Positions 53,468 through 62,123 of a stretch of 64,000 nt of DNA are shown one piece after another. The DNA is from [Zimmermannella] faecalis ATCC 13722 (GTDB taxonomy: Bacteria; Actinomycetota; Actinomycetes; Actinomycetales; Microbacteriaceae). The translations under genes and the position numbers were made by a program. Below the pieces are notes generated by a model. It did no database searches. It saw nothing but the letters and a program-made list of their open reading frames with translations, and was not told where the DNA came from. The stretch spans positions 186,001-250,000 of the forward strand of contig NZ_KB907077.1 in assembly GCF_000381765.1 (NCBI RefSeq), given 5' to 3'. How positions within the stretch are numbered: the first letter of the stretch is position 1; each line of letters begins with the position of its first letter.

Positions 53468-54793
53468 ATGTCTTCCGCCACAAACCAACCCGCGAATATC
53501 GAGGCGGCGCTGCCGCCGCTCACCCCGGGCCCGCACAACCGCCGCCTCTCGATCGTCACCTCGTCGCTGCTGTTCGGCGCGGCCATCGGCGCGATGCTCG
53601 GCGGTCGCCTCGCCGATAGCTGGGGTCGCAAGCGCACGATCCTGCTGCTCGCAATCGGATTCCTCATCGGCGCGACGACGTGCGCGCTCGCCCCGAGCTT
53701 CGGGGTGATGGTGATCGGCCGGATCGTGCTCGGCATCTCGGTCGGCGCCGCCTCGACGAACGTGCCCGTCTACCTCGCCGAACTGTCGCCCCACGAGCGA
53801 CGCGGCTCGCTCGCGGGCCGCAACGAGGTGATGATCGCGGTGGGTGCCTTCGCGGCCTTCTGCGCGAACGCCATCATCGGCAACGTCTGGGGCCACCTCG
53901 ACAGCGTGTGGCGCATCATGCTCGCGATCTGCATCATCCCGGCCCTCGCGCTGTTCTTCGGCATGCTGTCGATGCCCGAGTCGCCGCGCTGGCTCGTCGC
54001 GCAGGGGCGACGCGACGAGGCGCTCGCGATCCTCACGACGATCCGGCCGCGCGAGCGCGCCGAGGCCGAGCTCGCCGTTGCGGCGCAGCTCGTCGACGAG
54101 TCGAAGTCGGCGAAGCAGACGAGCTTCTCGACGGTGCTCGCGAGCAAGTGGCTGCGACGCATCCTGTTCATCGGTATCGGCGTCGCGGTCTTCCAGCAGC
54201 TCACGGGCATCAACACGATCGTCTACTACGGCCAGACCGTGCTCGTCGAGGCGGGCTTCGCCGCCGACGCGGCGCTCATCGCCAACGTGGTGCCCGGCGC
54301 GATCGGCGTGCTCGGCAGCATCGCGTCACTGTTCATGATGGAACGGGTGAACCGACGCACGATGTTCATGGCCGGCTACGCGCTCATCACGATCTGCCAC
54401 GTGCTCATCGGGGTGTCGTCGATGGTGCTGCCGGTCGGCAACCCGGCCCGGCCCTTCGTGATTCTCGTGCTCGTGGTGCTGTTTGTCGGCTCAATGCAGA
54501 CGTTCCTCAACGTCGCGACGTGGGTGATTCTCTCGGAGATCTTCCCGCTGAAGATGAGCGGCCTCGGCATCGGCGTCGCGGTGTTCTGCATGTGGATCGC
54601 GAACGCCCTGCTCGGTCTCTTCTTCCCGTCGGTCGTTGACGGTATTGGCATCACGGGCTCGTTCTTCATGCTCGGCGCGTTCAACCTCGTCGCGCTCGTG
54701 TTCGTCGTGCGATACCTGCCCGAGACCCGCGGGCGCACGCTCGAGGGCATCGAAAACGACGTGACTACCGGAGCGATCTACACGCAGCGGTAA
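53468..54793 (+). CDS. MFS sugar porter lacking TM1 (in-frame internal deletion)
   Basis: 441-aa sugar porter with GRLADSWGRKR, PESPRWLVA, QQLTGIN and PETRGRTLE motifs, close to the IolT-like porter at 43.7 kb. Between residues 30 and 31 (nucleotide 53558) about 39 residues are absent. RRLSIV is joined straight to TSSLLFGAAIG, so TM1 with its GG..FGYD substrate-site motif and the TM1-TM2 loop are missing. The reading frame is kept. The protein probably has 11 helices and an inverted or failed topology; function is doubtful. The ATG at 53468 is preceded by AAAGGAG. Confidence 0.8.
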   Translation: MSSATNQPANIEAALPPLTPGPHNRRLSIVTSSLLFGAAIGAMLGGRLADSWGRKRTILLLAIGFLIGATTCALAPSFGVMVIGRIVLGISVGAASTNVPVYLAELSPHERRGSLAGRNEVMIAVGAFAAFCANAIIGNVWGHLDSVWRIMLAICIIPALALFFGMLSMPESPRWLVAQGRRDEALAILTTIRPRERAEAELAVAAQLVDESKSAKQTSFSTVLASKWLRRILFIGIGVAVFQQLTGINTIVYYGQTVLVEAGFAADAALIANVVPGAIGVLGSIASLFMMERVNRRTMFMAGYALITICHVLIGVSSMVLPVGNPARPFVILVLVVLFVGSMQTFLNVATWVILSEIFPLKMSGLGIGVAVFCMWIANALLGLFFPSVVDGIGITGSFFMLGAFNLVALVFVVRYLPETRGRTLEGIENDVTTGAIYTQR

Positions 54794-54803
54794 CCGAACT
54801 CCT

Positions 54804-54844
54804 TGCGCCCCGACCTGCCAACTACTCGAGCAGGTCGGGGCGCA
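54804..54844. terminator. Bidirectional terminator, 15-bp perfect stem
   Basis: Arms 54804-54818 and 54830-54844 are perfect reverse complements with an 11-nt loop. The loop contains the stop codon of the convergent ROK gene (54822-54824), whose last codons form the right arm. It terminates the MFS transcript and the ROK transcript. Confidence 0.8.
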
Positions 54845-55766
54845 GCAGTTGTGCGGCCGCACCGACGAGTGGCGCCTCGTCACCGAGGCCGACGCGCACG
54901 ACGCGCAGCTCGCGCGCGTACGCGTTGACGGATGCGGCGCGCGCGGCCCGCTCGACGCGCGCCGGGTAGTCGTCGGTCACGTGTGCGAAGCCGCCGCCCA
55001 TGACGGCGAGGTCGGTGTTCAACAGGTTCGCGCAGCTCGCGAGGCCCCGCCCGAGCGCCTGCACCGACCGCTCGACGGCGGCGAGGGCGATCTCATCGCC
55101 CGCGGCGTGCGCGGCCGCGAGCTCTTCGCCCGTCGCCCCCGACCAGCCGTTCGCGCCCGCCCAGGCGACCGTGTGCATCCCTGAGGCCTGGCCCTCGACC
55201 GTCGCCCGCTCGGGATGCTCTGGATCGACGACGTCGACGACCATCTGCCCGAGGTGGCCCGCGTTGCCCTGCGCGCCCGCGACGACGCGGCCGTCGGTGA
55301 CGACGCAGCCGCCGATACCGGTCGAGACGACAAAGATCACGGCGTTGCGGGCCCCGACCGCGGCGCCCTGCCAGAGCTCGGCGAGCCCGAGCGAGGTGCC
55401 GTCGAGCCGCAGCCGAACGTCGGCGAGGCCGGTCGCGCCGCGCACCGCCTCGACGACGGCGAAGTCGCGCACGCCCGGCAGGTTGATCGGGCTGATCGTG
55501 CCGGCGGTGAGGTCGACCGGCCCGGCCGCGCCGATGCCGGCCCCCACGACCCGCGGATACGCGGGGTGCTCGGCGACGCGGTCGAGCGCGGCGCGAAGGG
55601 CCGCGGCGATGCCGGCGGGGGAGTCGGCGGCCCGGCCCGTTGCGACCCGCACGCGGGAGTCGGCGAGCAGCCGCCCCTCGGCGGTGACGATGCCGGCCTC
55701 GATCTTCGTGCCGCCGAGGTCGATCGCGAGCACGGGGCCCGCCGCGGTGGTGGCAGCCGGAGTCAT
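54822..55766 (-). CDS. ROK family sugar kinase-like protein
   Basis: 314-aa ROK-fold protein. The ATP-phosphate motif LAIDLGGTKIEAG is at the N-terminus, and GIGAAGPVD and VSTGIGGCVVTDG follow. The usual zinc motif CxCGxxGCxE is not present; the equivalent stretch reads GHLGQMVVDVVDPEHPE, so this is a Zn-free type like some glucokinases. The ATG at 55766 is used (GGGAGAGG upstream); the open frame to 55808 enters the divergent promoter. Likely phosphorylates a sugar handled by this locus. Confidence 0.8.
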   Translation of the reverse strand: MTPAATTAAGPVLAIDLGGTKIEAGIVTAEGRLLADSRVRVATGRAADSPAGIAAALRAALDRVAEHPAYPRVVGAGIGAAGPVDLTAGTISPINLPGVRDFAVVEAVRGATGLADVRLRLDGTSLGLAELWQGAAVGARNAVIFVVSTGIGGCVVTDGRVVAGAQGNAGHLGQMVVDVVDPEHPERATVEGQASGMHTVAWAGANGWSGATGEELAAAHAAGDEIALAAVERSVQALGRGLASCANLLNTDLAVMGGGFAHVTDDYPARVERAARAASVNAYARELRVVRVGLGDEAPLVGAAAQLLRPDLLE

Positions 55767-55788
55767 CTCGAGCCTCTCCCTTGAAGTT

Positions 55789-55822
55789 CGAACGAAACTC
55801 GTTCGCACAAAACCGACGGTTT
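55789..55822. promoter_or_regulatory. Two adjacent inverted repeats in the divergent ROK promoter region
   Basis: CGAACGA-aac-TCGTTCG (55789-55805) and AAACCG-A-CGGTTT (55810-55822) are both perfect. They sit between the divergent kinase and regulator genes and upstream of the regulator's -35 box. They are candidate operators for the ROK regulator or a second factor. Confidence 0.5.
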
Positions 55823-55833
55823 GCGTTCATGTC

Positions 55834-55863
55834 TTGACAGCAACCTTGTTGGAACCCCACTAT
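55834..55863 (+). promoter_or_regulatory. Promoter of the ROK regulator, probably leaderless
   Basis: TTGACA (55834-55839), an 18-nt spacer and CACTAT (55858-55863). The expected start falls on or next to the ATG at 55870, and no ribosome site is present. Confidence 0.6.
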
Positions 55864-55869
55864 AGCCAC

Positions 55870-57102
55870 ATGAGCACCGGCCATCGACGTCCAGGATCCA
55901 CCGCAGCGCTTCGCGTGAGCAATGAGCGCGCGATCCTGCGCGAACTGCTCACGGGCGGGCCGGCGACGCAGTCGGAACTCGCCCGGCGCACGAAGCTCTC
56001 GAACGCGAGCGTCTCGTCGATCGTGCGGTCGCTTCGTGAACGCGGCATGGTACTCACGGGCGACACGGTCTCGTCGGGGCGCAAGGCCACCCTCGTCTCG
56101 CCGCGGCTCGCGAGCCGCCGGGTCGCGGTCGGCATCGACATCGGCCGCAGCCACGCCGGTCTCGTGCTCGCACAGCCGGGCATGGAGGTGCTCGTCGAGC
56201 GCCGCATCCCGCTCGCGACGGGCCTGCCCGCCGAAGAAGTCCTGCACTTCGTGCGCGATCTGCTCACCGAGGGCCTCGCGAGCGAGGGACGCAGCGACGA
56301 CGACGTCGCGGCGGTCGTCGTCGCGATTCCCGGCCCCGTGGATGCGGCGAGCGGCCGGGTGCTCGACGGCACGATCCTGCCCGAGTGGCTCGGCCGAACC
56401 GCCGCCGACGTCGAGCGCGGCCTCGGGCTCGAGGTTGAGCTCGCGAACGACGCCGACGCGGGCGCCCTCGCGGAACGCTCGTGGGGCGCCGCGGTCGACG
56501 AGCGCGACTACCTCTTCGTGAAGATCGGCACCGGCATCGGCGCGGGCATCGTCGTGAACGGCGGGCTCTACACGGGCGCGTTCGGCATCGCGGGGGAGCT
56601 CGGCCACTCGACCGTCGACCCGGCCGGCAGCCACTGCCGCTGCGGCAACCGCGGCTGCCTCGAGACGGTCGCGGCGACCCCCGTGATTCTCGAGCACCTC
56701 AGCGAGGCGCTGCGTACCCCCGTGACGCGGGACGACCTCATCCGCCTCGCCCGCGAGGGGCACCGGCCGACCCTCCGCGTGCTGCAGGATGCGGGCCAGG
56801 CGCTCGGGCAGTCGATCGCGTCGGCCGTGAACTTCCTCGGCCCGAAGCTCGTCGTCGTCGGCGGCACGCTGAGCGAGACGGGCGAGGTGCTCATCGAGGC
56901 GATCCGCGACGGCTTCGCGCGATTCGCGATTCCGTCGGTGGCGGAGCGCACTCGGCTCGAGCTCTCGACCCTCGGTGAGATCGGCGGCGCTCGGGGTGCG
57001 GCGGCGCTCGCGTTCGAGAACGCCGACGAGCTCGCGTATCTCGTTGATGTGGTCGGCACAGATTTGTCTTCAAGAGTTGACAGCAAAACGGCCCGCCCGT
57101 AG
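55870..57102 (+). CDS. ROK family transcriptional regulator (NagC/XylR type)
   Basis: 410-aa regulator: N-terminal winged HTH (residues about 15-75; SELARRTKLSNASVSSIVRSLRERGMV) fused to a ROK sugar-sensing domain with VGIDIGRSHAG, IGTGIGAGIV and an intact zinc site C256-x-C258-x4-C263. The ATG at 55870 follows its promoter without a leader. Directly upstream of an MmsA-MmsB-ChvE importer whose promoter shares TTGACAGCAA with its own, so it probably controls both. Confidence 0.88.
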   Translation: MSTGHRRPGSTAALRVSNERAILRELLTGGPATQSELARRTKLSNASVSSIVRSLRERGMVLTGDTVSSGRKATLVSPRLASRRVAVGIDIGRSHAGLVLAQPGMEVLVERRIPLATGLPAEEVLHFVRDLLTEGLASEGRSDDDVAAVVVAIPGPVDAASGRVLDGTILPEWLGRTAADVERGLGLEVELANDADAGALAERSWGAAVDERDYLFVKIGTGIGAGIVVNGGLYTGAFGIAGELGHSTVDPAGSHCRCGNRGCLETVAATPVILEHLSEALRTPVTRDDLIRLAREGHRPTLRVLQDAGQALGQSIASAVNFLGPKLVVVGGTLSETGEVLIEAIRDGFARFAIPSVAERTRLELSTLGEIGGARGAAALAFENADELAYLVDVVGTDLSSRVDSKTARP

Positions 57103-57105
57103 GTT
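57077..57105 (+). promoter_or_regulatory. Promoter of the MmsA-MmsB-ChvE operon
   Basis: TTGACA (57077-57082), a 17-nt spacer and TAGGTT (57100-57105). The -35 lies inside the end of the regulator gene. The ten bases TTGACAGCAA recur at the regulator's own -35, which may reflect a shared operator. Confidence 0.7.
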
Positions 57106-57169
57106 CTTACCTGAACGCATCGGGTGACCCCGATCGCGTCGACCCCGAACGCTGCACAAGGAGGTGCCG

Positions 57170-58717
57170 GTGTCTACGAGCGAGGCCAACCTGCTCGAAA
57201 TGGTGAACATCACCAAAGAGTTCCCGGGCGTGAAAGCGCTCGACCTCGTCAACCTCCGGGTTCGTGAGGGGGAGATTCACGCGATCTGCGGCGAGAACGG
57301 CGCGGGCAAGTCGACGCTCATGAAGGTGCTGTCGGGCGTGTACCCCGCCGGCACGTACACGGGCGACATCGTGTTCCAGGGCGAGGTTCGCCGCTTCAAC
57401 AACATTGCGGCCTCCGAGCAGGCCGGCATCGTGATCATTCACCAGGAGCTCGCGCTGATTCCCGAGCTCTCGATTACCGAGAACATTTACCTCGGCCACG
57501 AGCTGCGCCGCGGCTTCGTGATCGACTGGGACGAGGCGCGTCGCCGCACCGTCGACCTGCTCGCGCGGGTCGGCCTCAACGAAGACCCGGATACGCCGAT
57601 CAAGTACCTCGGCGTCGGCAAGCAGCAGCTGGTCGAGATCGCGAAGGCGCTCGAAAAAGACGTCAAGCTGCTCATTCTCGACGAGCCGACCGCGGCCCTG
57701 AACGACCGCGATTCGCAGGCGCTGCTCGACCTCCTCGGCGAACTCAAGCGCGAGGGCATGACGTCGATCATGATCTCCCACAAGCTCGGCGAGATCGAGC
57801 AGATCAGCGACACGATCACGATCATTCGCGACGGCCGCAGCATCGAGTCGCTCGTCGTCGACGGCACGATCGATGAAGACCGCATCATTCGTGGCATGGT
57901 CGGACGCACGCTCGGCAATCGGTTCCCCGAGCACTCGAACACGGTGGGCGACGTGCTGTTCGAGGTGCGCGACTGGACCGTGCAGCATCCCGTCGACCCC
58001 ACGCGCCTCGTCGCGAAGGCGTCGAGCTTCACGGTGCGCCGCGGCGAGGTCGTCGGCTTCGCGGGCCTCATGGGCGCCGGCCGCACCGAGCTCGCGATGA
58101 GCCTGTTCGGGCAGCAGTACGGCACGAAGCTCTCGGGCGAGGCGTTCCTCGACGGCAAGCCCCTCGCGCTGCGCAGCGTGAAGGAGGCGATCGGCGCGGG
58201 CATCGCCTACGTGAGCGAAGACCGCAAGTCGCTCGGCCTCAACCTGCTCGACACGATCAAGCGCGCCACCGTTTCGGCGAAGCTCTCGCGCATCTCGCGC
58301 GGCCCCGTCGTCGACGACCTCGAGGAGTCGCGCATCGCCGAGCAGTATCGGCAAGACCTGCGGATGCGCGCCGCGAACGTCGAGGTCGGCGTCGACACCC
58401 TCTCGGGCGGCAACCAGCAGAAGGTCGTGCTCGCGAAGTGGATGTTCACCGAACCCGAGCTGCTCATTCTTGACGAGCCGACCCGCGGCATCGACGTCGG
58501 CGCGAAGGCCGAGATTTACCAGATCATTCGCCGGCTCGCCGACTCGGGGAAGGGCATCGTGCTCATCTCGTCGGAGCTGCCGGAGCTCATCGGCATGGCC
58601 GACCGTATCTACACCATTTTCGAGGGCGCGATCACGAGCGAACTCGACGCCCACGGCGTCGACCAAGAAGAGCTCATGCGCCACATGGCACCTGTGAAGA
58701 AAGGCAACGCGGCATGA
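57170..58717 (+). CDS. Multiple-sugar ABC transporter ATP-binding protein (MmsA/GguA-like)
   Basis: 515-aa tandem ATPase. First Walker A GENGAGKST at 41-49; LGVGKQQLVEIAKAL in the first NBD; GLMGAGRTE and LSGGNQQK in the second. The size and the two partners that follow match the xylose/multiple-monosaccharide importers. GTG 57170 is preferred over GTG 57164 because AAGGAGG (57158-57164) then has a 5-nt spacing. Overlaps the permease gene by 4 bp. Confidence 0.88.
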   Translation: MSTSEANLLEMVNITKEFPGVKALDLVNLRVREGEIHAICGENGAGKSTLMKVLSGVYPAGTYTGDIVFQGEVRRFNNIAASEQAGIVIIHQELALIPELSITENIYLGHELRRGFVIDWDEARRRTVDLLARVGLNEDPDTPIKYLGVGKQQLVEIAKALEKDVKLLILDEPTAALNDRDSQALLDLLGELKREGMTSIMISHKLGEIEQISDTITIIRDGRSIESLVVDGTIDEDRIIRGMVGRTLGNRFPEHSNTVGDVLFEVRDWTVQHPVDPTRLVAKASSFTVRRGEVVGFAGLMGAGRTELAMSLFGQQYGTKLSGEAFLDGKPLALRSVKEAIGAGIAYVSEDRKSLGLNLLDTIKRATVSAKLSRISRGPVVDDLEESRIAEQYRQDLRMRAANVEVGVDTLSGGNQQKVVLAKWMFTEPELLILDEPTRGIDVGAKAEIYQIIRRLADSGKGIVLISSELPELIGMADRIYTIFEGAITSELDAHGVDQEELMRHMAPVKKGNAA

Positions 58718-60066
58718 TGGCCGACACACAATCGGAGCGGCGCGGGTTCCGCCTCGGCGACCTCTGGCAGATTTTCGGGCAGCGCGGCTCGCTGAAGAAG
58801 TTCGGCATTCTCGGCGCGCTCGTCATCATCATCCTGATCTTCCAGATCTGGACCGGTGGCACGACCCTGTCGCCCGGCAACGCGATCAACCTCGTGCAGG
58901 CGTACTCGTTCATCCTGCTGCTCTCGGTCGGCATGGTCATGGTGATCATCGCGGGGCACATCGACCTGTCGGTCGGTTCGGTCGCCGCGTTCGTCGGCAT
59001 CGTCGTCGCGACCTCGATGCGCGACTGGGGCCTGCCCTGGTGGGGCGGCATTCTGCTCGGCATCGCGCTCGGCGCCGCGATCGGCGCGTTCCAGGGGTTC
59101 TGGGTCGCCTACGTCGGCGTCCCCGCGTTCATCGTGACCCTCGCCGGCATGCTCATCTGGCGCGGTGCGCAGCAATGGGTCGGCCAGGCGCAGACCGTGG
59201 CGGTGCCCGACGAGTTCCGCCAGGCCCTCTACGGGTTCATGCCCGAGGTGGGGCCGTATAGCGGCTACAACAACCTCACGCTGCTGCTCGGCGCGCTCGC
59301 TATCGCGGCCATCGTGTACGGCCAGCTGCGCAACCGCGCGAAGCGCAAGCGCATGGATGCGGTGGTCGAGCCCGCCTGGGTCATGTACTCCCGCACGGGC
59401 ATCCTCATCGCGATCGTGATCTACGCGACCCTGCTGTTCGCGAGCGGCCGGCTCGGCACGAGCTTCCCGATCTCGGGCATCATCCTCGCCGTGCTGATCA
59501 TGTTCTACGCGTTCGTCACGAACCGCACTCGCACGGGCCGCCACATCTACGCGGTCGGCGGCAACCGTCGCGCGGCCCAGCTGTCGGGCGTGAACGACCG
59601 GCGCACCGACTTCTTCGTCATGATGAACATGTCGATGCTCGCGGGCATCGCCGGGATGCTCTGGGCGGCTCGCGCCGGCGCGGCCGGCCCCGCCGACGGC
59701 ACGGGCTGGGAGCTCGACGCCATCGCGGGCGTGTTCATCGGTGGTGCCGCGGTCGCGGGTGGTATCGGTACCGTCTTCGGCTCGGTGATCGGTGGTCTCG
59801 TCATGGCCGTGCTGAACAACGGCCTGCAGCTCGTCGGCGTCTCGACCGACCGCATGCAGATCATCAAGGGCCTCGTGCTGCTCGTCGCGGTCGGCATCGA
59901 CGTCATGAACAAGCGCGCCGGCGGCCCCTCGATCATCGGCACCATGATGGCGAAGTTCAAGGCGAAACAGGCAGCCGTTGAACTCGAGGCGACCACCGGC
60001 GAGGCGCCCGACCCCAACCCCACATCGTCCACACCACTCAACGAAGAGAAAAAGGAAACCCCATGA
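58714..60066 (+). CDS. Multiple-sugar ABC transporter permease (MmsB/GguB/XylH-like)
   Basis: 450-aa BPD_transp_2 permease, longer than the two RbsC-like ones here (329 and 349 aa) because of a middle region (residues about 165-260) typical for XylH/MmsB. The GHIDLSVGS motif is near residue 85. An acidic, Pro-rich tail closes the protein. ATGA overlaps at both ends couple it to the ATPase and to the binding protein. Confidence 0.88.
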   Translation: MMADTQSERRGFRLGDLWQIFGQRGSLKKFGILGALVIIILIFQIWTGGTTLSPGNAINLVQAYSFILLLSVGMVMVIIAGHIDLSVGSVAAFVGIVVATSMRDWGLPWWGGILLGIALGAAIGAFQGFWVAYVGVPAFIVTLAGMLIWRGAQQWVGQAQTVAVPDEFRQALYGFMPEVGPYSGYNNLTLLLGALAIAAIVYGQLRNRAKRKRMDAVVEPAWVMYSRTGILIAIVIYATLLFASGRLGTSFPISGIILAVLIMFYAFVTNRTRTGRHIYAVGGNRRAAQLSGVNDRRTDFFVMMNMSMLAGIAGMLWAARAGAAGPADGTGWELDAIAGVFIGGAAVAGGIGTVFGSVIGGLVMAVLNNGLQLVGVSTDRMQIIKGLVLLVAVGIDVMNKRAGGPSIIGTMMAKFKAKQAAVELEATTGEAPDPNPTSSTPLNEEKKETP

Positions 60067-61172
60067 AAAAGAAACTGTTTGGCGCAGTTGCCCTGGCCGC
60101 GGTCGCGGGCATGCTGCTCGCCGGCTGCAGCACCGGCCGTGGCGGCGACCCTGCCTCGACCGACAGCGGTGAGGCACCCGCCGCAGCAATCGACGCGGAT
60201 GCCCGCATCGGCGTCGCGCTGCCCGACAAGACCAGTGAGAACTGGGTGCTCGCCGGCGACCTGTTCGTCGATGGGCTGCAGGAGGCTGGCTTCGAGGACG
60301 ACGTGCAGTACGCCGGCTCGGCCTCGGCCGTGCAGGACCAGCAGGCCCAGATCGAGACGATGATTCAGAACGGTGCGCAGGTGATCGTCATCGGCGCCGC
60401 CGACACGTCGCAGCTCAGCTCGCAGCTGCAGGCGGCGAAGGAGGCCGGCATCACGGTGATCGCGTACGACCGCCTGATTCAGAACACCCCGAACGTCGAC
60501 TACTACATCGCCTTCGACAACTACAAGGTCGGCGAGCTCCAGGGCCAGGCCCTGATCGACGGCATGAAGGAGCGCTTCGGCGAGCAGGAGACCTACAACA
60601 TCGAGCTGTTCTCGGGTTCGCCCGACGACTCGAACGCCCCCGTGTTCTTCGAGGGCGCGATGAGCGTGCTCCAGCCGCTCATCGATGACGGCACGCTCAA
60701 CGTCGTGTCGGGGCAGACCGAGATCGCGCAGACCGCGACGCAGGACTGGCTCGCCGAGAACGCGCAGGAGCGCATGGACAACCTGATTCAGCAGAACTAC
60801 TCGTCGGGCACGGAGCTGCACGGCGTGCTCTCGCCGAACGACACGCTCGCGCGCGCCATTCTCGCCTCGGCGAGCGACGCCGGCCTCGAGACCCCGGTCG
60901 TGACTGGTCAGGACTCCGAGGTTGAGTCGGTGAAGTCGATCGTCGCGGGGCAGCAGTACTCGACGATCAGCAAGGACACGCGCAAGCTCGTGGCCGACAC
61001 AATCGAACTCATCAAGCAGCTCCAGCAGGGTGAGACGCCCACGACCGAGCCCATGGACAACGGCAGCACCGAGGTGCCTTCCGTTCTGCTTGACCCGGTC
61101 ATCGTGACGAAGGACAACGCCGCCGAGGTGTACGCCGACGACCCGAACCTCGCACCGCTCACCGAGGGGTAG
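60063..61172 (+). CDS. Sugar-binding lipoprotein (ChvE/XylF-like)
   Basis: 369-aa receptor for the preceding importer. Signal peptide MKKKLFGAVALAAVAG with lipobox LLAGC (Cys22); the mature PBP1-type fold begins RIGVALPDKTSENW and has VIVIGAADTSQLSSQL, characteristic of ChvE-type multiple-sugar binding proteins. The ATG at 60063 overlaps the permease stop. A strong terminator follows at 61192. Arabinose, galactose or xylose are likely ligands by family. Confidence 0.87.
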   Translation: MKKKLFGAVALAAVAGMLLAGCSTGRGGDPASTDSGEAPAAAIDADARIGVALPDKTSENWVLAGDLFVDGLQEAGFEDDVQYAGSASAVQDQQAQIETMIQNGAQVIVIGAADTSQLSSQLQAAKEAGITVIAYDRLIQNTPNVDYYIAFDNYKVGELQGQALIDGMKERFGEQETYNIELFSGSPDDSNAPVFFEGAMSVLQPLIDDGTLNVVSGQTEIAQTATQDWLAENAQERMDNLIQQNYSSGTELHGVLSPNDTLARAILASASDAGLETPVVTGQDSEVESVKSIVAGQQYSTISKDTRKLVADTIELIKQLQQGETPTTEPMDNGSTEVPSVLLDPVIVTKDNAAEVYADDPNLAPLTEG

Positions 61173-61191
61173 CCCCGAGGTTGCTGGTGCA

Positions 61192-61227
61192 GTGGCCCCC
61201 GTCGCAGTCTTGCGGCGGGGGCCACTT
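61192..61227 (+). terminator. Intrinsic terminator of the sugar importer operon
   Basis: A 16-bp stem (61192-61207 with 61212-61227, one G-T pair) and a 4-nt loop, 20 nt after the SBP stop. Very GC-rich stem without a downstream T-run. Confidence 0.8.
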
Positions 61228-61321
61228 GACGTCTGGAGCGGGGCACCTCCCGCGGCGCCTGTGGATACGCGGTTCTCCACAGGCGCTCGGGCGCGCGGGG
61301 TGCGCGCGGTGGCGGCGCGCC

Positions 61322-61327
61322 TACGCT
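61322..61327 (+). promoter_or_regulatory. -10 box of a probably leaderless comEA transcript
   Basis: TACGCT (TANNNT) ends 7 nt before the GTG at 61335, which places the expected start of transcription at the start codon. No ribosome site is visible. Confidence 0.5.
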
Positions 61328-61334
61328 GCCCCGC

Positions 61335-62123
61335 GTGAGACCACCGAGAACCGCATCCGCTCCCGCCGCTGGCGAGTACGAACTCGACCACGGCGTCGAG
61401 TGGTTGCGGGTGCCGTGGCGGGGTGATCCGCTGGAAGACGAGGCGTCCCCACCCCTCGACGACGCTGTCCTCGACCGGCTCTTCGCGGGGCCGCAGCGGC
61501 CGCGCTGGAAACTCGGTATGGGCGCCGTGGTCGTGCTCGCGCTCGTCGCGTGCGCCGTCGTCGTGCTCGCGATCGCGCTGCAGCCCCGCTCGAGCGGGAT
61601 TCCGGCGCTCGACGACCTCGGCGATGCCGCTCCGAGCGCCGCGCCCACCGTGGCGGCCCCGGCGCCGCAGGAGTCCTCGCCCGCGACCGTGCTCGTGCAC
61701 GTGGCGGGCGAGGTGCAGCAGCCGGGCGTGTACGAGCTCGCGGCGGGCGACCGAGTGATCGACGCGATCGAGGCAGCGGGCGGCGTGACTGAGTCGGCTG
61801 ACGCCGACGCGCTCAACTACGCCCGCCCGCTCGTCGACGGGGAGCAGGTGTACGTGCCGAAGCCGGGGGAGGCGCCGCCCGCTGCGGAAGGCGCGGGCGT
61901 GAGTGGCGGGGGCAGCGCCGGTGGTCAGGGCGGCCTCGTCAATCTCAACACCGCGACGTCGGCCGAGCTCGAGACGCTGCCACGCATCGGTCCCGCGATG
62001 GCGCAGCGCATCATCGACTACCGCGATCAGCACGGCGGCTTCACGAGCGTCGACGAACTGCAGGAGGTCGCCGGCATCGGCGAGGCGACCTACGCCGGGC
62101 TGAAAGACCTCGTGACGGTGTGA
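61335..62123 (+). CDS. comEA: ComEA family DNA-binding competence protein
   Basis: 262-aa membrane-anchored DNA receptor. A cytoplasmic N-terminal segment of about 60 residues, TM helix at about 61-83, linker rich in Ala/Pro, an SLBB-type domain (TVLVHVAGEVQQPGVY, about 115-170), a Gly-rich linker, and C-terminal helix-hairpin-helix repeats (VNLNTATSAELETLPRIG...AQRIIDYR). This domain order is usual in Gram-positive ComEA. The stop overlaps comEC by 4 bp (GTGA). Confidence 0.9.
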   Translation: MRPPRTASAPAAGEYELDHGVEWLRVPWRGDPLEDEASPPLDDAVLDRLFAGPQRPRWKLGMGAVVVLALVACAVVVLAIALQPRSSGIPALDDLGDAAPSAAPTVAAPAPQESSPATVLVHVAGEVQQPGVYELAAGDRVIDAIEAAGGVTESADADALNYARPLVDGEQVYVPKPGEAPPAAEGAGVSGGGSAGGQGGLVNLNTATSAELETLPRIGPAMAQRIIDYRDQHGGFTSVDELQEVAGIGEATYAGLKDLVTV

